Part shown: positions 43,068-51,964 of the stretch, piece by piece | Position numbering within the stretch: position 1 is the first letter of the stretch | Layout: each line of letters opens with the position of its first letter | Assembly (NCBI RefSeq): GCF_017939745.1 | Contig: NZ_JAGKQQ010000001.1 | Span: 5,890,001 to 5,954,000, forward strand | Direction: 5' to 3' | Length of the DNA: 64,000 bases | From: Gemmata palustris | GTDB taxonomy: Bacteria; Planctomycetota; Planctomycetia; Gemmatales; Gemmataceae | Translations under genes and position numbers: made by a program | The notes under the pieces: model-generated | The model's database searches: none | What the model was told of the DNA's origin: nothing | What the model saw: only the letters and a program-made list of their open reading frames with translations

Positions 43068-43300
43068 TCGGGCTGACACCTGTCGACACCCGCGCGCGGA
43101 GGTGATGAGGGGCAACTGGTGTCGGTTGGAAATGCAAAACCTCCAGGATGTCCGGAGTTTTGACGCGCTTTGACGCGCCGACGAGATTCGAGACGATAAG
43201 AAGCAACCCGTCGGGAAGATGCACGATTTCGGATCGTGAACCGATCCCGATAGGTAGGTCGCCAAGTACCTCGAGCAGTTCGGGGTCGCAGTTCTTCTGC
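43068..43300. pseudogene. Relic of integrase and attachment region, copy B
   Basis: 43068-43170 repeats the attachment-like segment of 13846-13940 (GACACCCGCGCGCGG, GGGCAACTGGTGTC, GGAAATGCAAAACC and a hairpin ending GGAGTTTT). 43213-43275 resembles the integrase start at 14258-14320, sharing for example GCCAAGTACCTCGA and an ATGCAC-ATTTCGG block. The frame is broken and no tRNA half is present here. The rest of the gap to 43430 holds no gene. Confidence 0.6.
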
Positions 43301-43430
43301 TTCGTGCCGACGAACGGCCACTTCTCGTCGAACGGGATCTCAGCGGTCTTGGGGAAAAACGGGACCAACTCGTCGCTCGGTTAGATTGGTGCGACATCGG
43401 TTTCCCGTTTTCGGCTCGAATCGGCCAACA

Positions 43431-43850
43431 CTACTCGGACGATCCGCTCCCGAGTTTCGTCGCGAGCCAGACCCCGAGCAACCCGGCCGCGACCGAACCG
43501 AACACGTAGGCCGCGGCGGTCCCCGGGCGCTCCGCGCGCATCAGTTGCAGCGTTTCCAGGCTGAACGTCGAGAACGTGGTGAACCCACCACAGAACCCGG
43601 TGCCGAGCAGCAGGTACCAACTCTTTCGCGACTCGTCCGGGTGGTTCAGGAACGCGGACGCGACGAATCCAAGAACCACCGAGCCCGACACATTAATGGC
43701 GAACGTGGCCCACGGGAACGCGACCGCGCCCGGGGGTAAGTAGCTCGCCACCAACTTGCCGAACCAGTAGCGGGCGTTCGCCCCGACACCACCCCCGACC
43801 GCGATCAACGTAGCCGGATGGGTTGCGAACGCGAGGAACCGATCGAGCAT
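43431..43850 (-). CDS. crcB: CrcB/FluC fluoride channel
   Basis: A 139-residue membrane protein with four helices. GGGVGANARYWFG near the N-terminus, AINVSGSVVLGF in helix 2 and GFCGGFTTFSTFSLE in helix 3 are the FluC hallmarks; the last contains the Phe and Thr residues that line the fluoride pore. It exports fluoride as a dual-topology dimer in the inner membrane. The start at 43850 gives the normal length; the longer frame would add an unrelated N-terminus. No fluoride riboswitch was recognised upstream. Confidence 0.93.
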   Translation of the reverse strand: MLDRFLAFATHPATLIAVGGGVGANARYWFGKLVASYLPPGAVAFPWATFAINVSGSVVLGFVASAFLNHPDESRKSWYLLLGTGFCGGFTTFSTFSLETLQLMRAERPGTAAAYVFGSVAAGLLGVWLATKLGSGSSE

Positions 43851-43907
43851 TGGGAACCGTGCGTGAGTGTGGCTCGCGGAGCGAGCATGTGTGGTTTTGG
43901 CTCGTGA

Positions 43908-44016
43908 GTGTGGTCCGCTCGCTCCGCGAGCGGCTTCACTGTGTTCGGGCCTCGCAAAGTAATGCTCGTCAGCCGATCGTGCGAGCCGCACCGCTCGCGG
44001 AGCGAGCGGACCACAC
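43908..44016. repeat. 26-bp perfect inverted repeat upstream of crcB
   Basis: 43908-43933 is exactly complementary to 43991-44016. Each arm also carries its own inner palindrome CCGCTCGC-TCC-GCGAGCGG. GGAGCGAGC-type motifs recur at 43878-43886. It lies between two minus-strand genes and may be a mobile miniature repeat or a double terminator. Confidence 0.7.
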
Positions 44017-44033
44017 GAATACGACCCGCACGG

Positions 44034-45539
44034 CTACTTCGCGCCGCCGACGAGCGGCACGCCCTTCAGTGCGAACGGCACCTCCACCGATTTCGCGTAA
44101 TGGCCCCAAAACACGAGTTTCGCGGGTGTGGTTGGTCCGTCCTTTGTCACGGGCAATTCGAGCTGCATCGTCAACACAATGCGCCGCTGACCGCGACCGT
44201 CGAAGTCGTTTGAGGCTTTCGCTAGCGATGCGTCAAACGCTCTGCCTTCGGAGTCGGTGATGCGTAGCCCGTGAACCGTTTGGTTCCCATTGGGTGCGGG
44301 CTTCACGTCTGGAAGTTCGTCGCTCGTTCGCACGGGGTCCACGCGCAGCGGATCGTAAGCCAGTTTCACATCCACGAACTGTTTGCCCTTCGCATCCGCC
44401 CGGAGCGCCGCCGTTACCTCGCAGCCGACGGGGCCGGTCGCCGTCACCGCGTCCTTCGCGCCGAGCGAGACCACGACGAGCGGTTCCGCGGGGGATCGCA
44501 CAAGCCCGTACACGGAGCCGACCAGTTCACTCGCGGCACTCGCGCCGGTCTTCAATTTGACGATCACTTGGCGCGCGTTGGGCGTGAAATTCGGTCCGAC
44601 ATCGAGCGGAGCCGTGGCGTTGAGGTTCACGAGGGTGACGGTGCCGTCCGCGTTGCGAACAACCACCACGCCCCCGTCTTTGAGGCGCTGAACTTGTGGT
44701 CGCGTAACTGTCGGCGTGAAGTCGGGCACGAGCTTGCGGCCCTCGGCGTCGGTCGCCTTCGTTACCTTCACGTCGGCCGCGGATTGCCACACGAGCTTCG
44801 GCTCCGGCCACACTTGAAGCACAACAGACGCAACCGTTTTCGGGGCCGCGATTTTGGGCACCTCGAACGCCTCGATCAGCGCCGCGCCGTGAACGGACGC
44901 GGGCCGGCTCTTGCCGTCACGGGCTTCCAGTATCACCGCCTTACTCGGGTTCGCGGCGACGCGCAGTGCGACTCCCGTACCCGCGCCCTTTTTGTCGAGG
45001 CGCGAAGTGTACGGCGCGGCACCCGGGGCAAAGAACCCACCGGCGCCGGCAATCTGAAGCTCCGCGGCGTCACACACTTTCAGCACCGCGGTCCAGAACG
45101 GCACCTTGCCCGTCGCGATCGTGACCTTTTTGCCCGCGAGTTCGCCGGCCTTCAACCCGCCGAGAACGACCTCGCCCTCGGCCTGTTTCGAGAGCGCCGC
45201 CAGCACCGTATCGAGCGGCTGGTCCTTCAGGTCGAGGTCCACGAGGGTCGGCGCGAGCGCGCGGTCGTTCGCCGCCCGGCGCTCGATCTTCCGCACGAGG
45301 TCTTTGGCGCGGTCGGCGATCTCGGCGTTCTCGGACTGGGTCGCGGCGCGGAGCTCACTGAGTGCGAGCAGACCCAGTTCGTCGAGGCGCTTGGTCGCGG
45401 CCTCGCGCTCGGCAAAGTCTTCGCTCCCGAGCTTCTCAATGAGGGGCGGCGCTTCGCGCGCGTTCGGTGGCGGCACCGGCGCGGCACCCGCGGCCGCAAC
45501 GAGGAGCGCGGAAACACACGAGAGGAGCGCGTACCGCAT
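44034..45539 (-). CDS. Secreted HEAT-like repeat protein
   Basis: A 501-residue protein with a signal peptide (MRYALLSCVSALLVAAAGAA). Residues about 25-80 (LIEKLGSEDFAEREAATKRL, LSELRAATQSENAEIADRA) form a HEAT-like unit often seen at the N-terminus of planctomycete secreted proteins. The rest is strand-rich with no recognised domain; ELVGSVYGLVRSPAEPLVVV suggests repeated beta modules. The start at 45539 excludes a long unrelated extension that overlaps the divergent vWA gene. Its role is unknown; a scaffold function outside the membrane is likely. Confidence 0.75.
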   Translation of the reverse strand: MRYALLSCVSALLVAAAGAAPVPPPNAREAPPLIEKLGSEDFAEREAATKRLDELGLLALSELRAATQSENAEIADRAKDLVRKIERRAANDRALAPTLVDLDLKDQPLDTVLAALSKQAEGEVVLGGLKAGELAGKKVTIATGKVPFWTAVLKVCDAAELQIAGAGGFFAPGAAPYTSRLDKKGAGTGVALRVAANPSKAVILEARDGKSRPASVHGAALIEAFEVPKIAAPKTVASVVLQVWPEPKLVWQSAADVKVTKATDAEGRKLVPDFTPTVTRPQVQRLKDGGVVVVRNADGTVTLVNLNATAPLDVGPNFTPNARQVIVKLKTGASAASELVGSVYGLVRSPAEPLVVVSLGAKDAVTATGPVGCEVTAALRADAKGKQFVDVKLAYDPLRVDPVRTSDELPDVKPAPNGNQTVHGLRITDSEGRAFDASLAKASNDFDGRGQRRIVLTMQLELPVTKDGPTTPAKLVFWGHYAKSVEVPFALKGVPLVGGAK

Positions 45540-45654
45540 TGGTAAGCCCCGGAGGGAGCGAAGCACCAAACGCCTCCAGAGTACCGGATGCGGGCCGCGC
45601 GGGGCAAGGGTTGGTTTGCGCACGGGCGCCTTGTCTCTCGTGTTCGCTTCGCGC

Positions 45655-46728
45655 ATGCTGGAGTTTATGCTCTCGTTCACGAACCCCGAATTCCTGTGGC
45701 TGACGCCGCTGGCCCTGGTCGTCGCGTGGTGGTGGCGCCGGCGCCGGCGGCCGGCGCTGCGCTTCAGCGACGTGAGCGGATTCGGGAACCGCACCGGTCG
45801 GCGCGCATCGGTCGCGAGTTGGGGCGGCCCGGTCCTGCGCGGGCTGGCGTGCGTGTGCCTCGTCGTCGCGTGCGCCGGCCCGCGCAGGCCGGACACGGAA
45901 ACGTCTCTTCCGTCCGAAGGGATCGCGCTCGTGATGGCGCTCGACGTGAGTGGCAGCATGGGCACCGAAGACGTCGCGTGGAACCTCAACAGCCCGCCGG
46001 TGTCGCGCCTCGATGCCGCGCGACGTGCGCTGAAGCTGTTCTTGGCCGGTGGGGACGCGCCCGACGGCACGAATTTCAAACCCCGCCCGGGCGATTCTGT
46101 GGGATTAGTGGTATTCGCCGCCGTCCCACAAACCGCGTGTCCACTCACACTGAACCACTCCGTATTCTTCAAGGTCGTGGACGGGCTCCAACCCAGGGGT
46201 GGAGTCGATGCCGGCACGAACATCGGTGATTCGCTCGCCGAGGCGATTATCCGCCTCGACGCGGTGGACAATCCGAAGAAGGCCCGTGTGCTGATCCTGT
46301 TGAGTGACGGCGAACACAACGTTTTCAAGGAAGACGTACCGGACGCGAAGAAGCCCGGCATCGACCGCACGCTGAAGCCGCGCGAGGCCGCACAGCTCGC
46401 CGCGAACCTAAACGTCAAGATTTACACCATTGATGCGGGCGGCGAACCGCCCCCCGGTTCCACGCCGGACATGGTCGCGCAGCGCAAGGCCGGGCGCCAG
46501 GCGCTCAAGGACGTGGCCGAGATGACCAACGGCAAGTCGTTCCAAGCGACCAGCGGAACCGACTTGCTCGCCGCGTACCGTGAAATCAGCACACTGGAAA
46601 AGGGGCCGGAGCTGGCCCCGATCTACCGCCAGTACTTCGAGTATTATGCGTGGTTCGCGGGGGCCGCACTCGTCTTAATTCTGTCCACTCACGCGCTCGA
46701 TCGCACCCTCTGGCGCGCGGTGACGTGA
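45655..46728 (+). CDS. BatA-like von Willebrand factor A membrane protein
   Basis: A 357-residue protein (353 if translation starts at the ATG at 45667, which follows GGAG closely). Two N-terminal helices (FLWLTPLALVVAWWW; VLRGLACVCLVVAC) precede a vWA domain from about residue 84 with an intact MIDAS motif (DVSGS; later TNIGDS and LLSDGEH). A C-terminal helix (FAGAALVLILSTH) follows. This is the BatA layout. Bat proteins are linked to aerotolerance and envelope stability in Bacteroides and Leptospira, but their exact task is unclear. It is the first of five bat-like genes. Confidence 0.85.
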   Translation: MLEFMLSFTNPEFLWLTPLALVVAWWWRRRRRPALRFSDVSGFGNRTGRRASVASWGGPVLRGLACVCLVVACAGPRRPDTETSLPSEGIALVMALDVSGSMGTEDVAWNLNSPPVSRLDAARRALKLFLAGGDAPDGTNFKPRPGDSVGLVVFAAVPQTACPLTLNHSVFFKVVDGLQPRGGVDAGTNIGDSLAEAIIRLDAVDNPKKARVLILLSDGEHNVFKEDVPDAKKPGIDRTLKPREAAQLAANLNVKIYTIDAGGEPPPGSTPDMVAQRKAGRQALKDVAEMTNGKSFQATSGTDLLAAYREISTLEKGPELAPIYRQYFEYYAWFAGAALVLILSTHALDRTLWRAVT

Positions 46729-46993
46729 GTGCGAATACGCTTTTGTGGGCGGCACAAGCTTAATGGATTTTCGTCCACTAAGTGCGTATAATTCCGTAAA
46801 TCCGAGCGATCGATCTCGGCAGATTCCGAAACTAAAGGTCGAAGACAGCGAGGTAGTGTTGGCGAATGTTAGTCGATGTCAGCCACCTGCGGCATTCGGC
46901 GGCGGTGCCGGATCGCTCCAAGTTCTAGAATTTCCGGCACTTGGTGGCGCGTCGAGCCGGTGCAATGGGTCCGCCGAGCGAAAATGTTAGCAA
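46729..46993. other. Gap between the two vWA genes
   Basis: About 265 bp of non-coding DNA with a short repeated word: AATGTTAG at 46865, 46983 and 46993, and a related GATGTCAGCCA at 46873. It interrupts an otherwise compact operon and may carry an internal promoter. Confidence 0.4.
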
Positions 46994-48115
46994 ATGTTAG
47001 CCACGGGCAATGACGGCCTTATGAATTTCTTCGGCACCTCCTCCGGGTTGAACGGGTTGCTGACCGACGGGCGCGAGTTCCTCGCGGTCGTGCGGCTGGC
47101 CCGGCCGGACGCGCTGTGGCTGTTGCTCCTGCTCCCGCTACTCGGGTTGTTGAACCGCTGGGCCGTGCGGCGCCGGAAGCACGCGGTCGCGACGATCGGG
47201 CGCCCTGCGGCGGTCGCCGGGCAGCTCACGCACCCGCGCCCGCCGCGCCGGTGGTTCGGCTTCACGTACCCGCTCGCGTGGGGGCTGCTCGTTCTGGGCA
47301 TCGCCGGCCCCCGGTGGGGCAAGAGCGACGAACCGGGCGTCGCGGTCGGGCGCGATGTGGTGATCGTGATCGACGTGAGCCGCTCGATGCTCGCGGAGGA
47401 CATGGCTGATCCGAGGGCGAAATCGCGCTGGGAAGGCGCCCGTGCCGGTGCCCTCGATTTGCTCGGCGCAATGGCCCGGCGCGGCGGGAACCGGGTCGGC
47501 GTGATCGTGTTCGCGTCGAAGCCGAAAGTGATCTGCCCGCTCACGACCGACTACAAGCACGCGCGAGCCGTGCTGGAAGACATCAACGGCAAGCTCCCCC
47601 CGCCGGAGTGCAAGGCCGGTGCGGACCCGAACATCACGTCCGGTACGCGATTCGGGTCCGCCCTGATCGCGGCCGTCGATACGCACGACGTGCGGTTCAC
47701 CGGTTCACAGGACATCTTCTTCATTTCCGATGGCGACGACCCGGACGAGAGCGACCGGGAATGGGTGCGCGGGGCGAACGCCGCCCGTGCCGCGAACATC
47801 CCCGTTTACACCGTGGGCGTCGGGCACCCGACCAAAGTAACCGTTCCCGAAGTCGATTCGGAGGCGGCGGACCCGTTCGGCACGAAGTTGCAGGAAGAGC
47901 TCTTGGAGCAGATCGCGCGGGAGACGTCCGGGGACTACGTCGCGTCCCGCACCAGTAGCCCGAAGCTCGGCGAGTTCTTCCACAACCGCATTGAGGGGCA
48001 GAAATCGCGAACGATCGTGGGCGAGGATCAGGTTCCGCAGCCGAAAGAGCGGTACCCGTGGTTTTTGGCCCCGGCGCTGGGGCTGTTCCTCGTGGGGTGG
48101 CTCCGCGGGCGGTAA
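46994..48115 (+). CDS. BatB-like von Willebrand factor A membrane protein
   Basis: A 373-residue protein; an ATG at 47021 is an alternative start. Two N-terminal helices (ALWLLLLLPLLGLL; PLAWGLLVLGIAG) are followed by a vWA domain with MIDAS motif DVSRSM and the later Thr and Asp positions (TSGTRFGSAL; FISDGDD), and a C-terminal helix (FLAPALGLFLVGWL). The Asp-x-Ser-x-Ser core is intact, so metal binding is expected. It probably pairs with the BatA-like protein. Confidence 0.85.
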   Translation: MLATGNDGLMNFFGTSSGLNGLLTDGREFLAVVRLARPDALWLLLLLPLLGLLNRWAVRRRKHAVATIGRPAAVAGQLTHPRPPRRWFGFTYPLAWGLLVLGIAGPRWGKSDEPGVAVGRDVVIVIDVSRSMLAEDMADPRAKSRWEGARAGALDLLGAMARRGGNRVGVIVFASKPKVICPLTTDYKHARAVLEDINGKLPPPECKAGADPNITSGTRFGSALIAAVDTHDVRFTGSQDIFFISDGDDPDESDREWVRGANAARAANIPVYTVGVGHPTKVTVPEVDSEAADPFGTKLQEELLEQIARETSGDYVASRTSSPKLGEFFHNRIEGQKSRTIVGEDQVPQPKERYPWFLAPALGLFLVGWLRGR

Positions 48116-48186
48116 GTAACGAGCCCTGGGAAAGCGGAACCGGATACGGGTACAATCGAGGCGGAAACCGCGAAACGGAGGGTCCA

Positions 48187-49071
48187 ATGGCAACATCGCG
48201 CTTCACGCGGTTCGCCTTTTGTCTTTTGCCCTTTGCCCTTTGTGTTCTTCTCAGCGCCGCGGCGCCACCACAAGCGGAAACGCCGGACGACCTCATTCGC
48301 CGGGCGAACGACGTGTTCCGCGCCGGGGACAAGGACGCGGCCGACAAACTCTACGCGACCGCCGAAGAGCGCGCGCCCGACCCGGGACTGGTCGCGTTCA
48401 ACCGCGGCGCGGTGCTGTTCGATCGCAAACAGTATCGCGAAGCCGAACAGCACTACGAGCGCGTGCTGAAGGACGCCGAGTGCCCGCCGGAGCGCGCGGC
48501 CCGGGCGTGGTACAACCGCGGCACCTGTTTGCTGTGGCGCGGCGGGTCCATTGAGGTGTACCGGGCGGCCATCGCGTGCTTCGAGCACGCGCTCGATAGC
48601 GCTGCGGCCGACAAGCCGCTCAAGGACCGCGCCGCGGACAACCTCGAACTCGCGAAGCTGCTGTGGAACGAGGAGCGGAAGAAGGAAGAGAACAAGAAGA
48701 AGTCGCCGAACACGGACGTGCCGCCGGAAGAGAACCCCCAATCGCGCCCGGACCCGGACCAGCAGGCCGGCGGTAATGACAATCCCGGCAGTGATTCCGA
48801 CCCCGCTCGTGCCGGCGCCAACCCGAAGAATGTCGGCACGCAACCGCAGCAATTGCCCAACGGCGCCAACAGCCCCACCCCGACCGAGCAGACGACGCCC
48901 GGGAACAACGCGACCATGCAACCGCTCGAAGACCGGACCGACGTTCAGCAGCTCAGCGAGCAGGACGCGCGGGCGAACTTGGCCGAAACCGCGAAGCGCA
49001 TCAAGCGCGAGCAGCAGTCGCTCCTGCGCACGCTCTACGGCCCCGAGCGCCCGAGCGTGCGGGACTGGTAG
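48187..49071 (+). CDS. BatC-like TPR protein
   Basis: A 294-residue protein with a signal-like helix (FAFCLLPFALCVLLSAAA). At about 35-165 come TPR units (LIRRANDVFRAGDKDAADKL; YREAEQHYERVLKDAE; AIACFEHALDSA), then a Lys/Glu-rich and Pro/Asn-rich disordered region (160-250) and a C-terminal helix (RANLAETAKRIKREQQSLL). The start at 48187 follows GGAGGG. In bat operons the TPR protein is thought to bind the vWA proteins on the outer face of the membrane. Confidence 0.8.
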   Translation: MATSRFTRFAFCLLPFALCVLLSAAAPPQAETPDDLIRRANDVFRAGDKDAADKLYATAEERAPDPGLVAFNRGAVLFDRKQYREAEQHYERVLKDAECPPERAARAWYNRGTCLLWRGGSIEVYRAAIACFEHALDSAAADKPLKDRAADNLELAKLLWNEERKKEENKKKSPNTDVPPEENPQSRPDPDQQAGGNDNPGSDSDPARAGANPKNVGTQPQQLPNGANSPTPTEQTTPGNNATMQPLEDRTDVQQLSEQDARANLAETAKRIKREQQSLLRTLYGPERPSVRDW

Positions 49072-49132
49072 CGGGGAACGCGCAATTGCAATCGGGCGAG
49101 ACGGGACAAGTGAATTGAGGAGCCGTACAGCG

Positions 49133-50137
49133 ATGACACAGCGACGCACACTTCACCCGCGCTCGCTTGTTGTCGGGTGCCTTTCCTTTTTCCTTTTCAC
49201 TTTTTCCTTTAGCATTGCGAATGGGCAGCCCGCCTTCTTCGAGCCGAAGGAAGACTACTACAAGGCGAAGGGGCGGAGCCTCCGCGTGAAGTGGGAGATC
49301 GAGCCGCCGACGGTCCAGGTGAGCAGCGATTTTAGAGCCACTCTTGTCATCACCGGCGCTCAGAACCCGACCGAGATCGTGAAGCCCGACTTGCGGAAAC
49401 TGAAGGCGTTCGACGTATTCAAAGTCACCGATATTGCCGACCCACCCCGGGACGCAAAAGAGGTGCGGTTCGCGTACAAGCTCGCGCCGCGAAACACGTC
49501 CGTGAAGGAAGTGCCCGAACTCAAGTTCCACTACTTCAATGCGTCCGCCGCACCGGGGCCGAAACAGTTCCCGTCCACGCGCGCGGAGGCCGTTGAGATC
49601 ACCGTAACGGAACCGCCGAAGATCGAGCGCCAGATCGTCCCGCTCGACGCCCCGGAGTTCCTGTTCCACCCCGTAACCGGCCAGGACGTGCTCGGGAGCG
49701 GGCCCTTCGTGCCGTGCCAGTGGGCGTGGCTCGCGGCGGCGTGCTTCGGCCCGCTCGCGGCCTTCGGCTGGCTCCTCGTGTGGCGCCGGGTGTACCCCGA
49801 TGCGGCCCGGCTCGCGCGCCTGCGCCGGTCCCGGGCCGCGCGGCGCGCGAACGACCTGATCCGCAAAGCGAGCCGCACCCCGGACCCGCCCGCGCTCATC
49901 GCGAACGCGCTGCTGGGCTACCTGCGTGCGCGGTTCCCGCTCCCCGAATCGGCCGCAACGCCCGCGGAGATCGCCACCGCCCTGAAGGACCAGAACGTGC
50001 CCGACGAGATCGCCGAACGGACGAGCGACGTGTTCCGCGCGTGCGACCGCGCCCGGTTCGCCCCCTCGGGTGACAACGAGTTGGCGCTCGCCGCGACCGC
50101 CGAGGCCGCCGTCACCCGACTGGAGGCGCTCGCGTGA
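49133..50137 (+). CDS. BatD-like protein
   Basis: A 334-residue protein with a signal peptide (CLSFFLFTFSFSIANG). The beta-domain part (about 45-180; SSDFRATLVITGAQNPTEIV, LKFHYFNASAAPG) resembles the N-terminal region of BatD. A central helix (WAWLAAACFGPLAAFGWLLV) is followed by a helical cytoplasmic domain. It is shorter than BatD of Bacteroides. GAGGAG precedes the ATG at 49133. It overlaps the next gene by four bases (GTGA). Confidence 0.7.
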   Translation: MTQRRTLHPRSLVVGCLSFFLFTFSFSIANGQPAFFEPKEDYYKAKGRSLRVKWEIEPPTVQVSSDFRATLVITGAQNPTEIVKPDLRKLKAFDVFKVTDIADPPRDAKEVRFAYKLAPRNTSVKEVPELKFHYFNASAAPGPKQFPSTRAEAVEITVTEPPKIERQIVPLDAPEFLFHPVTGQDVLGSGPFVPCQWAWLAAACFGPLAAFGWLLVWRRVYPDAARLARLRRSRAARRANDLIRKASRTPDPPALIANALLGYLRARFPLPESAATPAEIATALKDQNVPDEIAERTSDVFRACDRARFAPSGDNELALAATAEAAVTRLEALA

Positions 50138-50961
50138 ATCCGGCCACTCGGGATTACGGGCGCCGTTGGTTCGCTGTAGCCCTCGCCCTGCTCCTCTCGA
50201 CCGCGCCCGTGTCCGCGGCTTCGCCCGAAGACACGCTCGCGGCGACAGAACGAGCGTTCGCGGAGGGCGTGGAGGCGCGCGGCGATTCCGATCGCGCGAG
50301 GCCGGCGTTCGCGCGGGCCGCGTCCGGGTACGACGAGCTCTGGGCGCGCGGGTACCGCACGACCGACCTCGCGCTGAACCGGAGTCGCGCGCACCGGCTC
50401 GCCGGAAACCTCCCGCGCTGCATCGCGGCCCTGCACGACGGGTTGGCCGTGGCCCGGTTCGCGCGCGAGCTTCGGGTGGAACTCGAAGACGCCCGGTCGC
50501 GGGTGCTGTACCCGAGCGAGGGCGAACTCGCGCTCCAGGGCCGCCCGCGCCCGGTGCGCACCGTGAGCACGCGCCTGTCGCACGCGGATGCGTGGGTCGC
50601 GGCCGGGTTCGCGTGGCTCCTCGCGTGCGGCGGGGTGGTTCGTTTCGTGATGACGCGGAACGCCCTCTGGCTCGCCTTTGTCGCGCTCTGGGTGGCGGCG
50701 CTCGGGGCACTGGGGGCGCTGTGGGTCGAGGACTCGCGCCAGCGCGCCCGCGACGAATCGCTCCCGCTCTTGGTGGTGACGGACGAGGTGTACTTGCGAA
50801 GGGGCAACGCGACCGAGTACCCCACGCGAATCGAACCGGCACTCCCCAAGGGAGCGGAGGTGCGCGAACTGACACGGCGCGGCGGGTGGGTTCAGGTGCA
50901 GTTGCCCGGCGGCGTGGTCGGGTGGCTCCCGGAATCGGCAACCATCCCGTGCGGCGGGTAA
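50134..50961 (+). CDS. BatE-like protein with SH3b domain
   Basis: A 275-residue protein with a signal peptide (FAVALALLLSTAPVSAA). A TPR-like helical region (about 40-130), two membrane helices (about 150-195) and a C-terminal bacterial SH3 domain (VYLRRGNATEYPTRIEPALP; EVRELTRRGGWVQVQLPGGV) follow. This matches BatE, which closes bat operons. SH3b domains often bind peptidoglycan or peptides in the envelope. The GTG start overlaps the stop of the BatD-like gene. Confidence 0.75.
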   Translation: MNPATRDYGRRWFAVALALLLSTAPVSAASPEDTLAATERAFAEGVEARGDSDRARPAFARAASGYDELWARGYRTTDLALNRSRAHRLAGNLPRCIAALHDGLAVARFARELRVELEDARSRVLYPSEGELALQGRPRPVRTVSTRLSHADAWVAAGFAWLLACGGVVRFVMTRNALWLAFVALWVAALGALGALWVEDSRQRARDESLPLLVVTDEVYLRRGNATEYPTRIEPALPKGAEVRELTRRGGWVQVQLPGGVVGWLPESATIPCGG

Positions 50962-50988
50962 CACCGCAGTGCCACCCGGGAGCGTGAT

Positions 50989-51225
50989 TCACTCCGTGCC
51001 GAGGGTATCGCCGAGCGCGGCCCGCAGGCGCGCCTCGAACGCGGGCGGGAGCGCGCCGCACTTCGGGAGCGCGCGGGCGACGCTCACCGTGTGCCTGTAC
51101 GTCGCGACGAACACCTCGCACTTCTTGCACCCGCTGATGTGGACCGTGACGGTTTCGTGGTGCTCGACCACCAGTTCGCCGCCCAGGTAGTCCACCAAGA
51201 GCGCCGCCAGTTCCGTGCACGTCAT
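50989..51225 (-). CDS. Zinc-finger anti-sigma factor
   Basis: A 78-residue protein beginning MTCTELAALLVDYLGGEL. VHISGCKKC holds the His-x3-Cys-x2-Cys motif of zinc-dependent anti-sigma factors. There is no membrane helix, so it acts as a soluble partner, perhaps sensing oxidative change at the zinc site. It overlaps the sigma factor stop by four bases, which supports direct pairing. Confidence 0.85.
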   Translation of the reverse strand: MTCTELAALLVDYLGGELVVEHHETVTVHISGCKKCEVFVATYRHTVSVARALPKCGALPPAFEARLRAALGDTLGTE

Positions 51226-51788
51226 AGCGCATCCTTTTCTTCAAAGTGCGGGGCCAGCAGGTCGCGCATCCGCATTCGCGCCCGGTGCAGGCGGCTCTTC
51301 ACGGCGGGCACGCTCAGCCCGAGCATGGTGCCGATATCGGAGTTGGGCAGGCCCTCGACGTCGGCGAGCAGGTACACGTCGCGGAACGGTTCGGGCAGTT
51401 CGTTGATCGCCTTCTCGATGATCGCCTGCTGTTCGGCCGCGAGCACCGGTTCGTCCGGTGGCAGGTTCCAGCGCTTGACTTCCGTCTCCGGGGCGGCCGT
51501 CTCGAGCGCGTCGTCGGCCAGATCGCCGGACTCGTGCTTCTGCCGGTTCGCCCGCTTCGCGCGGTGGGCCAGCGCCGCGTTCACCGTCACGCGGTGCAGC
51601 CACGTCGAAATCTGCGAATCCCCGCGGAACGTGTCGAGCTTCCGCACCACCTGGAGCAGCACGTCCTGCGTCACGTCTTCGGCGTCGGCGTCGTTGCCGA
51701 GCATCCGACGGGCGAGGTTGAAGATGCGCGGGGCGTACTCGCGGAACACCAGTTCCGGCGTGAGTTTCTCGGGCAGCGGTGCGACCAT
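51222..51788 (-). CDS. ECF-type RNA polymerase sigma factor
   Basis: A 188-residue sigma factor of the RpoE group. Region 2 (FREYAPRIFNLARRMLGND, DAEDVTQDVLLQVVRKLDTF, ISTWLHRVTVN) and region 4 (LPEPFRDVYLLADVEGLPNS, IGTMLGLSVPAVKSRLHRAR) are complete. It is held by the anti-sigma factor encoded just downstream. The pair is divergent from the HAD phosphatase gene. Its target promoters were not identified. Confidence 0.93.
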   Translation of the reverse strand: MVAPLPEKLTPELVFREYAPRIFNLARRMLGNDADAEDVTQDVLLQVVRKLDTFRGDSQISTWLHRVTVNAALAHRAKRANRQKHESGDLADDALETAAPETEVKRWNLPPDEPVLAAEQQAIIEKAINELPEPFRDVYLLADVEGLPNSDIGTMLGLSVPAVKSRLHRARMRMRDLLAPHFEEKDAL

Positions 51789-51964
51789 GCGGGGGGCTCG
51801 CGGGCGAGGAGCGGGCTTCTCCCTACCATAGCAAGGAACGCAGAAGGGGCGAAAGGGTGAAGGGGCGAAAGGGCGAGAAGAACCCGCCTCCGGTACCCGT
51901 CCCGCGCGCCGTGCGCGTTCGTCCTTTTACCCCTCATACCCTTCACCCTTTGCCCCGTCACTGC

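Noticed and set aside
43851-44033. Fluoride riboswitch upstream of crcB
   Set aside because: The conserved riboswitch core was not found on the minus strand; the region is occupied by the 26-bp inverted repeat.
45540-46418. N-terminal extension of the HEAT-like protein
   Set aside because: It is antisense to the vWA gene, and the signal peptide begins at the ATG at 45539.
46745-46990. 81-codon frame between the vWA genes
   Set aside because: It has no ribosome binding site and no recognisable composition or motif, and the gap carries short repeats instead.
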